Below are positions 25,413 through 33,204 of a stretch of DNA of 64,000 nucleotides, in pieces. A program made the translations under genes and the position numbers. The number at the start of each line of letters is the position of its first letter. Position 1 is the first letter of the stretch. The notes under the pieces were generated by a model. It did no database searches. It was given only the letters and a program-made list of their open reading frames with translations, and was not told the origin of the DNA. This DNA is from Treponema_I sp045599005 (lineage in GTDB: Bacteria; Spirochaetota; Spirochaetia; Treponematales; Treponemataceae): assembly GCA_045599005.1 (NCBI GenBank), contig JAZRVF010000020.1:1-64000 (forward strand), given 5' to 3'.

Positions 25413-26366
25413 GTGCAGTCACAGAAAGACGTAGTGGACATGAAGGCAATCAGAAAAAGAAGTTTTGCCAAATGTTTTCAGAGGGACTGGCAGTTGTATC
25501 TGCTTCTTGTGGTTCCGGTTTTGCTTGTAATAATCTTCAAATATGCCGCTTATCCCGGCCTCCGCATGGTTTTCATGAACTACAAACCTGCGAAGGGTTA
25601 TGCCGGTTCAGAATGGGTCGGTCTCCAGACTTTCCAGAAGGTTTTCAAGGACAAGGATTTCATCCGCGCGCTCCGCAATTCTCTTGTGTTCAACTTCCTT
25701 GACCTGGCTCTGGGATTCCCCATGCCGATCATTCTTGCGCTGATTCTTAACGAGGTGCGCAATGTTCATTTCAAGAAAGTGACACAGACAATCCTTTATC
25801 TGCCTCACTTCCTTTCATGGGTAATTATTGCAAGTGTCGCACTCACACTTTTCAAGACAGAAACCGGTCTTGTGAACAACCTTCTGGTAAAATGGGGACT
25901 GATTGATCAGGGTATCCAGTTCCTTACTGAAAAATACCACTGGGCTGCCACTTATCTTCTGATCGGTGTATGGCAGGGAATGGGATGGGGTTCAATCATC
26001 TACCTTGCCGCAATCACAAGCATCAGTGACGAACTTTACGAAGCCGCGATGATTGACGGTGCAAACCGCTGGCAGCGCATGATCCACATCACACTGCCCG
26101 GAATCAAAGGTACTGCTGTCACAATGCTCATCATGCAGCTGGGCCGTGTCATGGGAAGTAACTACGAGCGCCTCTACGCATTGGGTAACATCAACGTTTC
26201 AGAATTCCAGTATCAGCTGGCAATCTACGTATATGAAAAAGGTCTTGCGGGCGGTAACTTCAGCCGCGCCACAGCTGTCGGTCTGTTCCAGTCCGTTGTA
26301 GGACTGCTGCTTGTATTGGTAACCGACTGGTTTGCAAAGAAACTGGGCGAAGACGGTCTTATCTGA
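25413..26366 (+). CDS. CUT1-type sugar ABC transporter permease (LplB-like)
   Basis: A 317-residue inner-membrane permease with six predicted membrane segments. I start it at the GTG six bases after AGGAGG. The EAA loop that contacts the ATPase reads ELYEAAMIDGANRWQRMIHI. The closest described group is LplB/YtcP-like permeases that import oligosaccharides together with a large binding protein, matching the two genes downstream. No ATPase is encoded with them. In this group a shared MsmK-like ATPase encoded elsewhere usually serves several importers, so that is the likely arrangement here. The neighbouring acetyl esterase suggests a xylan- or arabinoxylan-derived substrate. Confidence 0.92.
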   Translation: MQSQKDVVDMKAIRKRSFAKCFQRDWQLYLLLVVPVLLVIIFKYAAYPGLRMVFMNYKPAKGYAGSEWVGLQTFQKVFKDKDFIRALRNSLVFNFLDLALGFPMPIILALILNEVRNVHFKKVTQTILYLPHFLSWVIIASVALTLFKTETGLVNNLLVKWGLIDQGIQFLTEKYHWAATYLLIGVWQGMGWGSIIYLAAITSISDELYEAAMIDGANRWQRMIHITLPGIKGTAVTMLIMQLGRVMGSNYERLYALGNINVSEFQYQLAIYVYEKGLAGGNFSRATAVGLFQSVVGLLLVLVTDWFAKKLGEDGLI

Positions 26367-26398
26367 GACTCGGACCTTACTTTTTACAGGAGAAAATA

Positions 26399-27319
26399 AT
26401 GGCAGACGAAAATGCAAAACAGCAGCTTGGATATGGAAATAAAGCGGAACGCAGCACATTAGGAAATAAAATTGCAGATGTTATCATCAAGATTTTTCTG
26501 GTTCTCCTGTGCTGTACCTGTGTTCTTCCTTTTCTGCATCTGGCTTCAAAATCAATAAGCAGTGACAATGCGGTTCTTTCAAAAAGCGTATATCTTCTTC
26601 CGAAGGAAGTGACTTTTGCCGCATACCAGTCAGTATTCCGTGACGGACAGCTGGTCCGCTCAATGCTCTATTCTGTCCTGGTCACCGGTATTTTCACGCT
26701 TCTGGGACTGGCAACAACTGTAATGGCTGCTTGGCCTCTGTCACGCAAACGCCTGCGGGGACGCACATTCATCACATTTGTGATCATGTTCACAATGTAT
26801 TTCAGCGCCGGTCTCATTCCGGAATACCTGCTGCTTCATGACCTGCACCTGCTCAACAGTATGTGGGTTCTGATCCTGCCGCTGATTTTCTCACCCTACA
26901 ACTTTCTGATCATGAAGACAAATTTCCAGAATTCAATTCCGGACAGTCTTGAGGAATCAGCTTATCTTGACGGCGCTTCAAACTTCCAGATTCTGGTCAA
27001 GATCGTTCTGCCTCTGTCACAGGCTATTCTTGCAACAATCGCACTGTTCCTGGCTGTCGGCCGCTGGAATGCTTTCCAGGACAGCAAGTTCTACATTACC
27101 ACAAAGTCAAAGCATATCATCCAGTATCTGCTGAGTCTTATGGTTCTGTCTTCCGGTGATACCGCAACTTCAATTTCTGAAGCCTCTGCCGTATCAATCA
27201 CTCCCGAAGTTCTGCAGTCTGCGGCAGTAATGTTCGCAACACTGCCCATCATCTGTATCTATCCCTTTATCCAGAAATATTTCGTAAAGGGCGTGATGAT
27301 CGGTGCCGTAAAAGGTTGA
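26399..27319 (+). CDS. CUT1-type sugar ABC transporter permease (YtcP-like)
   Basis: The second permease of the importer, 306 residues, with six membrane segments and an EAA loop SLEESAYLDGASNFQILVKI. It starts at the ATG after AGGAGAAAATA, 32 bp after the first permease stops. The start of the protein (about 35 residues) is polar and cytoplasmic, as is common in this family. The two permeases form a heterodimer through which the binding protein delivers sugar. Confidence 0.92.
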   Translation: MADENAKQQLGYGNKAERSTLGNKIADVIIKIFLVLLCCTCVLPFLHLASKSISSDNAVLSKSVYLLPKEVTFAAYQSVFRDGQLVRSMLYSVLVTGIFTLLGLATTVMAAWPLSRKRLRGRTFITFVIMFTMYFSAGLIPEYLLLHDLHLLNSMWVLILPLIFSPYNFLIMKTNFQNSIPDSLEESAYLDGASNFQILVKIVLPLSQAILATIALFLAVGRWNAFQDSKFYITTKSKHIIQYLLSLMVLSSGDTATSISEASAVSITPEVLQSAAVMFATLPIICIYPFIQKYFVKGVMIGAVKG

Positions 27320-27412
27320 TTTCCGGGCTGTTCTCTGTTCACAGTCGGTCAGGGCTCTGTCTTAAAGGTTTCTGACCGCATTAATATGCATCATTACGAT
27401 TAGGAGGAAATG

Positions 27413-29098
27413 ATGAAAAGATTTTTGGTTGTGCTCTGCGCTTTGATGTGCATTGCCGGTGTTATGTTTGCAGGTGGACGCAAAGAAGCTCCCAAAGCAG
27501 CTGATGTAATGGACCTTTCCGGTGCTGCCGGAATGGAAGGCTGGAAACCCTTCGAAAAGAATGTAACAATCACAGTTCCTGTTTATGACCGCGGTAAGGC
27601 CGGTTATCCTGCAGTTGATGACAACTACTGGACACAGTGGATTCAGAAAAACTTCGGTGACAAATACAATGTTACAGTAAAATATGTGGCAATTCCCCGT
27701 GGCGATGTAATGACAAAATATTCAATGCTCATTGCTGCCCAGGACACACCTACAATTCTGATGGAATATGACTACCCCAAAGTAACACAGTGGGCAAATG
27801 ACGGTGCAATGCAGGTTATCGACCTGAACGAATTCAAACACGTTGCTCCTACTTACTACCAGTCAATGGTTGACCACAACCAGCTTGGTTACACAGATGT
27901 AAACGGTGAGACATACTTCATCCTTTCAGAGCGTCCTTACAACGACACACCCTATACATACGTAACATTCGTTCGTATGGATTGGCTGCGCAAAGTTGGT
28001 TATGACCACGTTCCCGCAACCTATGAGGAATACACAGACGCAATGGACAAAATCATTGCTGCAGGTCTTACAGACATTGCTCCTGTAAACTTCAACCTGC
28101 CTTCTGCTGCATACATTGCAAACTTCGCATTCCGCGATTTCCCTGCAAGCGAAGAAGAATGGGTAATGCACTCTTCTCTGGGAACACCCTGTTTCGCATG
28201 GGAACCCACAGAGCGCATGCTGAAGAAATACAATGAAGAATACCACAAAGGTTACTACTCAAAAGAATTCGACCTTGACCTTGCTTCAACAGCTGGTTCA
28301 CAGGCTGAGACAGACTTCATCAACGGTAAACTCTATTCATTCGGCGGTTACATGAGCGCAAACGTACAGTGGCTCAACGCATTCTATGCAAACAACCCCG
28401 ATGCAGAGCTGGCAATTGCTGACGGTTACACAGGAATTGACGGTGTATACCAGAAGACAGCTGCTCTCCGTGCTGACAACCCCTTCGGTATGATCATCGG
28501 TTTCTCTTCTCTGGCATCAAAAGAACAGCTTAAAGCTGCTTACATGCTCATGGAATGGATGATCCAGCCCGAAAACCTGTTCGTTCTTGAAAACGGTGAA
28601 GAAGGCGTGAACTTCAACTACAATGAAGACGGAATCGCTGTTCAGGTTAACCTGGAGAACACAGGTAACGTAAAAATGATGAACCACAACAGCAACATCG
28701 ATATGACATGTCTGGTACGTGCTTCAAAGAAAGTCGGTGAGACAATCGAAGATGCAATCGCTGCTATTTCTCCCCGCGGACTTCCCCAGGACTTTACACA
28801 GGCTCTGATTGACAACTACTACCAGCAGAAAGAAATCGCTGCAAAAGGCTGGGCATATTCTGACCCGATCTTCGCAGTATCTATCGAAGCTGAAAGTGAA
28901 TACAACGCATCACTGCTGCGCCTCTACCAGGAAAATTTTGCAAAACTGGTAAAATGTGCTCCTGCAGAATTCGATGCACTGTATGCAAAACTTGCAAAAG
29001 AATACCTTGCTGCAGGTTACCAGGAAATCATCGATGAGCGCCTGGCTGCTTACAAAGCTGGAAACACAACAAAACTTCCTGCCAACGTAAGAAAATAA
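27413..29098 (+). CDS. Sugar-binding protein of the ABC importer
   Basis: A 561-residue extracytoplasmic solute-binding protein (LipO-like, family 1 layout). Two adjacent ATGs occur; the second has the better spacing from AGGAGG. The signal peptide ends VMFAGGRKEAPKAA. The place where a lipobox Cys would be expected is Ala, so it is either cut by signal peptidase I or stays anchored by its signal. The gene uses a narrow, highly biased codon set (AAC, TAC, GGT, GAA, ACA), more so than its neighbours, a sign of strong expression. It lies 93 bp after the permeases and is followed by a strong terminator. Confidence 0.92.
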   Translation: MKRFLVVLCALMCIAGVMFAGGRKEAPKAADVMDLSGAAGMEGWKPFEKNVTITVPVYDRGKAGYPAVDDNYWTQWIQKNFGDKYNVTVKYVAIPRGDVMTKYSMLIAAQDTPTILMEYDYPKVTQWANDGAMQVIDLNEFKHVAPTYYQSMVDHNQLGYTDVNGETYFILSERPYNDTPYTYVTFVRMDWLRKVGYDHVPATYEEYTDAMDKIIAAGLTDIAPVNFNLPSAAYIANFAFRDFPASEEEWVMHSSLGTPCFAWEPTERMLKKYNEEYHKGYYSKEFDLDLASTAGSQAETDFINGKLYSFGGYMSANVQWLNAFYANNPDAELAIADGYTGIDGVYQKTAALRADNPFGMIIGFSSLASKEQLKAAYMLMEWMIQPENLFVLENGEEGVNFNYNEDGIAVQVNLENTGNVKMMNHNSNIDMTCLVRASKKVGETIEDAIAAISPRGLPQDFTQALIDNYYQQKEIAAKGWAYSDPIFAVSIEAESEYNASLLRLYQENFAKLVKCAPAEFDALYAKLAKEYLAAGYQEIIDERLAAYKAGNTTKLPANVRK

Positions 29099-29134
29099 GT
29101 CTGGTGAACAGAGTCAGTAAAAGCTGACGAAAAA

Positions 29135-29195
29135 AACGCTCCCGTAGCAACCTGAGGTGTGAAAAAGCACTTCAGATTCGGGAGCGTTTTTTTTT
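29135..29195 (+). terminator. Terminator of the sugar ABC operon
   Basis: The outer stem ACGCTCCCG (29136-29144) pairs with CGGGAGCGT (29179-29187) and is followed by nine T. A second hairpin (CTGAGGTG with CACTTCAG) is nested inside the loop. Confidence 0.9.
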
Positions 29196-29198
29196 CGG

Positions 29199-29270
29199 AA
29201 ACATCCCTTTACGGACAGTAGCCCTTAATAATTTAATTTAAATTCTGTCCGTAAGGAGATAATCCCGTTT
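29199..29270. repeat. MITE-like palindromic repeat, copy B (short form)
   Basis: Only the two ends of the family are present: AAACATCCCTTTACGGACAG on the left and CTGTCCGTAAGGAGATAATC on the right, inverted with respect to each other. They are separated by an AT-rich core that can itself pair. Confidence 0.7.
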
Positions 29271-29299
29271 TTTCTCAGTGGCTGCAGCTGTCTCTAAAG

Positions 29300-30271
29300 T
29301 TAGAAAGTCATTCTGTCATTCACGAAGAATTCCCATATGCAGTCATCGATTCCTGGCAGGTATTCGTGACCGAAGTCCGGGAGCAGAAGATGTTCCTTGC
29401 GGGATGTAATCCGGTTGTAAGCGGCAAACTGAGTTGATGGCGGACACATGTCGTCTGAAAGCGCGGTTGTAAAAAGAACGTCTGCTTTTATCCATTTGAC
29501 CATGTTCTTTACGTCAAGGTAGCCCAGTTTTGTAAAAACTTCTTCTTCCCGTTTATGCATGGGATCCATTGTCCGAAAGTAATGGCGGATTTCGTCATAG
29601 GCTGAGGTACGTGGATCAATCTGCCATACGCGCTGGTAATCGCAGAGAAAAGGGTATACAGGTGCAGCTTTTCTGATGCGCGGTTCCAGTGAAGAACATG
29701 CAAGAGTCAGTCCGCCGCCCTGGGAAAATCCGCAGGCATAAACTCTGTCCTGATCAATGTAATCAAGTGAGAACACGATTTTTGCAAGTTCTGCAGTGTC
29801 CAGCATGATGTGCCGGTAAGTCATGTTCTGAGGATCGTCATCAATTCCGCGGATGTACTGACCTGTTGAGTTGAGTCCTTTGACAGCGCCGGTATCTTCT
29901 GACATTCCGCTCTGACCGCGGCAGTTCATTACGGCAACTGCAAAACCTGCGGCAACATAATTCAGCCGTGAGGAAAATTCACCGCTGGTACAGTTGTAGC
30001 CGTGAAACTGCAGGATGGCAGGAATCTTGCCGGAAATATTCTTAGGTTTGAGGAACTTTCCTGTTACGCGGGCACCACGCACACCGGTAAAAGAAAAATC
30101 ATAGCAGTCTGCGAAAGGTGCTGAAAAATCAGCTTCTTTCAGTGTAAAATCCGGGTCAACTGCGTTCATTTCTTTAAGTGCAGTCTGCCAGTAGGCATCA
30201 AAATCAGCGGGACACGGATTGGTGCCCATATAAGTCTTCATCTGTTCGAGGGGAAAATCTGCTCCGTACAT
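29300..30271 (-). CDS. axeA: Acetyl xylan esterase / cephalosporin-C deacetylase, CE7
   Basis: A 323-residue CE7 esterase that removes acetyl groups from xylo-oligosaccharides. All family motifs are present: RGQ (118-120), GFSQGG with nucleophile S183, the acid D273 in LSDDMCPP, and H302 in DFGHEYL. There is no signal peptide, which fits intracellular action on imported acetylated oligosaccharides, as usual for CE7. The gene has an AAGGAA ribosome site, is transcribed toward the sugar ABC operon and is separated from it by a terminator and a repeat. It most likely works in the same catabolic pathway. Confidence 0.94.
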   Translation of the reverse strand: MYGADFPLEQMKTYMGTNPCPADFDAYWQTALKEMNAVDPDFTLKEADFSAPFADCYDFSFTGVRGARVTGKFLKPKNISGKIPAILQFHGYNCTSGEFSSRLNYVAAGFAVAVMNCRGQSGMSEDTGAVKGLNSTGQYIRGIDDDPQNMTYRHIMLDTAELAKIVFSLDYIDQDRVYACGFSQGGGLTLACSSLEPRIRKAAPVYPFLCDYQRVWQIDPRTSAYDEIRHYFRTMDPMHKREEEVFTKLGYLDVKNMVKWIKADVLFTTALSDDMCPPSTQFAAYNRITSRKEHLLLPDFGHEYLPGIDDCIWEFFVNDRMTF

Positions 30272-30395
30272 TACATTTCCTTCTATATAATTAGTTTTTG
30301 TCTAAGCCTGAATGTGCAGAAAGGAAAACAGTCAGCCGAATAGCCGCAGGGCTAAACGGAGTGTTTTTTTGGGAGTACATTCAGAAACTTGTTTT

Positions 30396-30884
30396 TCAAT
30401 AGCCGAATACACCGGCCAGGGATTCATCGTCAGTCACCCAGTCCTGGGTATCGATCACGCGGAAATTTTCGGCATCGTCTCTGATGTATACAGTTTTTAT
30501 GCCGGCATTGATCACCATCCGCTTGCACATTGAGCAGCAGGATCCGTTCTCAACGTATTTTCCTGTTGTCACCTCTGTTCCCACAAGATAAAGTGATGCA
30601 CCGATCATCTGTTCCCGGCTGGCGGCAATGATCGCGTTTGCTTCCGCATGAACAGAGCGGCAGAGCTCATAACGCTCTCCGCGGGGAATCTTCAGTTTCT
30701 CACGGACGCAGGCTCCGTAATCACAACAGTTCTGTCTGCCGCGGGGGGCACCAACGTACCCTGTTGAAACAACCTGATCGTTGTTCACAATGACTGCTCC
30801 GTAACGGCGGCGAAGACAAGTGCCGCGTTTGGAAACAACTTCTGCAAGATCCAGATAGTAATTATGTTTGTCACGACGTTCCAT
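30396..30884 (-). CDS. dCMP/cytidine deaminase-family protein
   Basis: A 162-residue zinc deaminase of the dCMP deaminase (ComEB) type. The zinc motif is SVHAEANAI, then CCSMCKRMVINAG in place of the usual PCxxC; the first position is Cys rather than Pro but both zinc cysteines are there. A further CCDYGAC cluster near residue 65 matches the second structural zinc site of bacterial dCMP deaminases. The N-terminus MERRDKHNYYLDLAEVVSKRGTC fits the family. The start codon has no ribosome site but a textbook promoter stands 7 bp before it. The frame is open 12 codons further upstream into that promoter, which I reject. Confidence 0.88.
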   Translation of the reverse strand: MERRDKHNYYLDLAEVVSKRGTCLRRRYGAVIVNNDQVVSTGYVGAPRGRQNCCDYGACVREKLKIPRGERYELCRSVHAEANAIIAASREQMIGASLYLVGTEVTTGKYVENGSCCSMCKRMVINAGIKTVYIRDDAENFRVIDTQDWVTDDESLAGVFGY

Positions 30885-30891
30885 AAAATCA

Positions 30892-30920
30892 ATTATACGA
30901 CTGGAACAACAGGCTTTCAA
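30892..30920 (-). promoter_or_regulatory. Leaderless-type promoter of the deaminase gene
   Basis: TTGAAA (30915-30920), 17-bp spacer and a perfect TATAAT (30892-30897) on the minus strand, seven bases before the ATG. It is the clearest case of the leaderless pattern in the window. Confidence 0.8.
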
Positions 30921-30938
30921 GCAAAAGAAGTCAGACAG

Positions 30939-31008
30939 TTGCTGCCTGTCTGGCAGTGGTTTCTTTGTGTGATTTAGGTTCCGCCGTGACAGGATAGCCG
31001 AAAAAATA
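30939..31008. repeat. MITE-like repeat, copy C (right end only)
   Basis: About 70 bp nearly identical to the right end of copy D (31170-31239), including GTTGCTGCCTGTCTGGCAG, TTTCTTTGTGTGATTTAGG and CCGTGACAGGATA. The two are direct repeats with a 231-bp offset. Confidence 0.85.
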
Positions 31009-31011
31009 ACG

Positions 31012-31240
31012 TAAACATCCCCGCGGAAGAAAACGCTACAGACAGTAACTGGTTAAAGTTTATAAAACTACGGGAAGACAGGCAGCGGCTGACAGAAACA
31101 CCCGCAAGTCGGAAAGATAGTTTCCTTGCCGACTTGCGCGTGTAGTGACGATATCTAGCGGTTCTGGCGGTTGCTGCCTGTCTGGCAGCGGTTTCTTTGT
31201 GTGATTTAGGTTCTGCCGTGACAGGATAACCGAAAAAAAA
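31012..31240. repeat. MITE-like palindromic repeat, copy D (full length)
   Basis: The left end AAACATCCCC matches copy B. Inside is GACAGGCAGCGGCTGACAGA and a perfect 9-bp hairpin, GCAAGTCGG (31104-31112) with CCGACTTGC (31129-31137), whose loop ATAGTTTCCTTG is shared with copy E. It then continues GCGTGTAGTGACG and TCTAGCG to the right end. Confidence 0.85.
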
Positions 31241-31273
31241 TTCAAAGAACAGGTAAAATTTCTGACAAAGAAA

Positions 31274-31301
31274 TTGTTATTTCAATAAATCATGTTATAC
31301 T
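31274..31301 (+). promoter_or_regulatory. Possible promoter of the LemA operon
   Basis: TTGTTA (31274-31279), 16-bp spacer, TATACT (31296-31301). It would give a leader of about 315 nt containing several hairpins. Confidence 0.45.
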
Positions 31302-31349
31302 ATTCGTTAGCAAATTGATGAATATACATGAGAATGTCCGATCGGTTTT

Positions 31350-31435
31350 TGGATGTCACCTTGAGCGGAGTCGAAAGGTCTGTAAAAACTTATGATATAA
31401 GTGATTATAGATTCCTCCACTTCGGTCGGAATGAC
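31350..31435. repeat. TGTCAT-type composite palindrome
   Basis: Left part ATGTCACCTTGAGCGGAGTC, right part CCTCCACTTCGGTCGGAATG followed by ACA, inverted with respect to each other. It belongs to the same broad family as the AGTCGAAACATC repeats at 1 kb, 2 kb and 11.5 kb. Confidence 0.65.
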
Positions 31436-31475
31436 AAATCCATTATTGTGAGACAGTCCTGTTTATGGAGAAATG

Positions 31476-31610
31476 ACAAAAAGCACCGCTGAAATGGCGC
31501 GGCACTTTTTGTCTGTTCAAATCAGCAACGCTGATTTGAGGATTATACAAGTTCGCTCGCGCGAACGCTAAACAGTCAGTCCCGAATCTGAGGATTCACT
31601 CCTGACTGTT
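31476..31610 (+). promoter_or_regulatory. Four-hairpin leader before lemA
   Basis: Four successive hairpins end at the ribosome site: ACAAAAAGCACCGC with GCGGCACTTTTTGT (31476-31512), CAAATCAGC with GCTGATTTG (31518-31538), GTTCG with CGAAC (about 31551-31565), and AACAGTCAG with CTGACTGTT (31571-31610) with an inner GAATC/GATTC. The first may act as a terminator or attenuator. Confidence 0.7.
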
Positions 31611-31623
31611 TATGGAGGAAAAA

Positions 31624-32172
31624 ATGGTAGGAATCATCGTAATTGCTGTGGTAGTGCTCATTCTTCTCTGGGCATTGGCAACTTACAACAAACTGGTAAA
31701 AGGTAAAAACCTTTGTGAGGAAGGTTTTTCAACAATGGACGTTTATCTTAAGAAACGTTTTGACCTTATCCCCAACCTGGTTGCAACAGTAAAAGGTTAT
31801 GCAAAACACGAGGCAGAGACACTGGAGAAAGTGATCGCAGCCCGCAACAACAACATGAATACTTCAACGGAAGTCCGTCTTGAGGACGAGAAACGCATTT
31901 CAGAAGCTGTGAAGAACATCAACATTGTTGCAGAACAGTATCCTGACCTTAAGGCAAACCAGAACTTCATCGACCTGCAGAAACAGCTTCAGGCACTTGA
32001 AGAGGACATCGCAAATTCACGCAAGTATTACAACGGCTGTGTCCGCGAGTTCAACAACTTGGTGATGATGGTTCCCTCAAACATTATTGCAGGAATCGGG
32101 AACTTCAAAAAACAGCCTCTGTATGAAGTTGATGATGCTTCAGAAAGAAAGAACGTGAAGGTTGAATTCTGA
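31624..32172 (+). CDS. lemA: LemA family protein
   Basis: A 182-residue LemA protein: one N-terminal membrane segment (about residues 2-18) followed by a helical domain with the family hallmarks YNKLVKGKNLCEEGFSTMDVYLKKRFDLIPNLV (read in parts), AKHEAETLEKVIAARN and YNGCVREFNNLVMMVPSNIIA. The role of LemA is not settled; the helical part lies outside or in the periplasm depending on topology. The ribosome site GGAGG lies inside ATGGAGGAAAAAATG, so the second ATG is the start. It leads a set of envelope-type genes (Tubby-like, clostripain, DUF2207); LemA and DUF2207 proteins are neighbours in many bacteria. Confidence 0.93.
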   Translation: MVGIIVIAVVVLILLWALATYNKLVKGKNLCEEGFSTMDVYLKKRFDLIPNLVATVKGYAKHEAETLEKVIAARNNNMNTSTEVRLEDEKRISEAVKNINIVAEQYPDLKANQNFIDLQKQLQALEEDIANSRKYYNGCVREFNNLVMMVPSNIIAGIGNFKKQPLYEVDDASERKNVKVEF

Positions 32173-32173
32173 A

Positions 32174-33082
32174 ATGGGATTCATGAACGACGCGACAAGC
32201 GGTTATAAAAAACTTAAAAACGAAAAAAACTTCACAAATGCATCTCTCTGTGAAATGCTTAAGGACACCGGACTTTCTTTCGGAGAACCTGCTCTAGGCG
32301 AAATCAAGGCTCTTCTGGGAAAGTCTTTTGAAGCAATCGTATTTCATTTTGATGCAAAATACGATGTTTATGTGAAAGTTTCAGAAGCAAACATCGAGAT
32401 CGGAAAGACACTGGCTGCAGGACAGGGTGTAAAAGCTGTCCTTGCAATGGCCGGGAACATGGCTCTGTATGACGGTGTGGAAGATAAGTCAACAATGACT
32501 TCAGACCGCGCTGTGGACGAACTTTATGATGTGATCACACAGCTGATCTCAAAGGGAAGTGCCCAGAGCAGAGTGGTTTCCCAGGCAAACGGTGGAGAAA
32601 AAACAGTTTCCTACTACATGAAGCAGAGACTGCTGAGTATTCCTGTGAAATACGATATCTGCGATGGGGACGAGAAACCGGTTTATAACGTGAGAGGCGC
32701 TCTTACAGGTCTCAGTTATGATGTTTTCCGTGCAAACGGCGAGCAGGTTTTTACAATCAAAAAGAAGATTGCAATCATGCCTGAATACGTGCTTATGCAG
32801 GGAAAGGAAAAAATCGGCGAGCTTAAGAAAAAAATCAAGCTGTCTCGCCCTGAAATTGCAGGTGAAATCAACGGAAAAGAGGTTTCAATCAAGGGAAGCA
32901 TGCTGGCTTACAGTTTTTCCATTGAACTGGATGGACGTGTTGTAGGTGCTGTGGACAAAAAGCAGATGATCTGGGGCGATGCTTTCGGAATTGATATCTA
33001 CGATGAAAGCATTAAGGACATTGTTGTTGCAATTGCAGTGATCTGTGACAATGTTATTGACAGGGCTTCATCAACGGACTGA
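32174..33082 (+). CDS. LURP-one/Tubby-like domain protein
   Basis: A 302-residue protein starting 1 bp after lemA stops. A TTG four codons earlier is possible but would overlap lemA. The N-terminal about 140 residues (YKKLKNEKNFTNASLCEMLKDTGL to VITQLISKG) are of unknown type. The C-terminal about 150 residues form a LURP-one-related, Tubby-like beta barrel: SYYMKQRLLSIPVKYDICD, YNVRGALTGLSYDVFRANGE, VFTIKKKIAIMPEYVLMQGK and a final hydrophobic helix (IVVAIAVICDNVI). This fold is shared with scramblases and may bind membrane lipid. Coupling to lemA suggests an envelope role; the actual activity is unknown. Confidence 0.75.
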   Translation: MGFMNDATSGYKKLKNEKNFTNASLCEMLKDTGLSFGEPALGEIKALLGKSFEAIVFHFDAKYDVYVKVSEANIEIGKTLAAGQGVKAVLAMAGNMALYDGVEDKSTMTSDRAVDELYDVITQLISKGSAQSRVVSQANGGEKTVSYYMKQRLLSIPVKYDICDGDEKPVYNVRGALTGLSYDVFRANGEQVFTIKKKIAIMPEYVLMQGKEKIGELKKKIKLSRPEIAGEINGKEVSIKGSMLAYSFSIELDGRVVGAVDKKQMIWGDAFGIDIYDESIKDIVVAIAVICDNVIDRASSTD

Positions 33083-33104
33083 TTGATCTTTCCTCTGCTG
33101 CAAA

Positions 33105-33135
33105 GGTCGCCGGTAAAAACCGGTGGCTTTTTTTT
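33105..33135 (+). terminator. Terminator after the Tubby-like gene
   Basis: GCCGGT (33109-33114) pairs with ACCGGT (33119-33124), extended by a GGC, and is followed by eight T. It separates lemA and the Tubby-like gene from the protease gene. A GCCGC/GCGGC hairpin (33159-33177) lies next to it. Confidence 0.85.
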
Positions 33136-33204
33136 GTGATTATAGAAATGCAAAGGCTGCCGCTGGAATTATGCGGCACTTTTTGTGGGAGATAAAAAAA
33201 ATAA

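Noticed and set aside
25238..25702. A 154-codon open frame overlapping the first sugar permease
   Set aside because: It lies mostly inside the permease gene in another frame and shows no family features or ribosome site.
31012..31240. Full-length repeat copy D considered as a CRISPR-like or tRNA-like gene
   Set aside because: There is no regular spacer pattern and no cloverleaf. It is an imperfect palindrome with related copies elsewhere.
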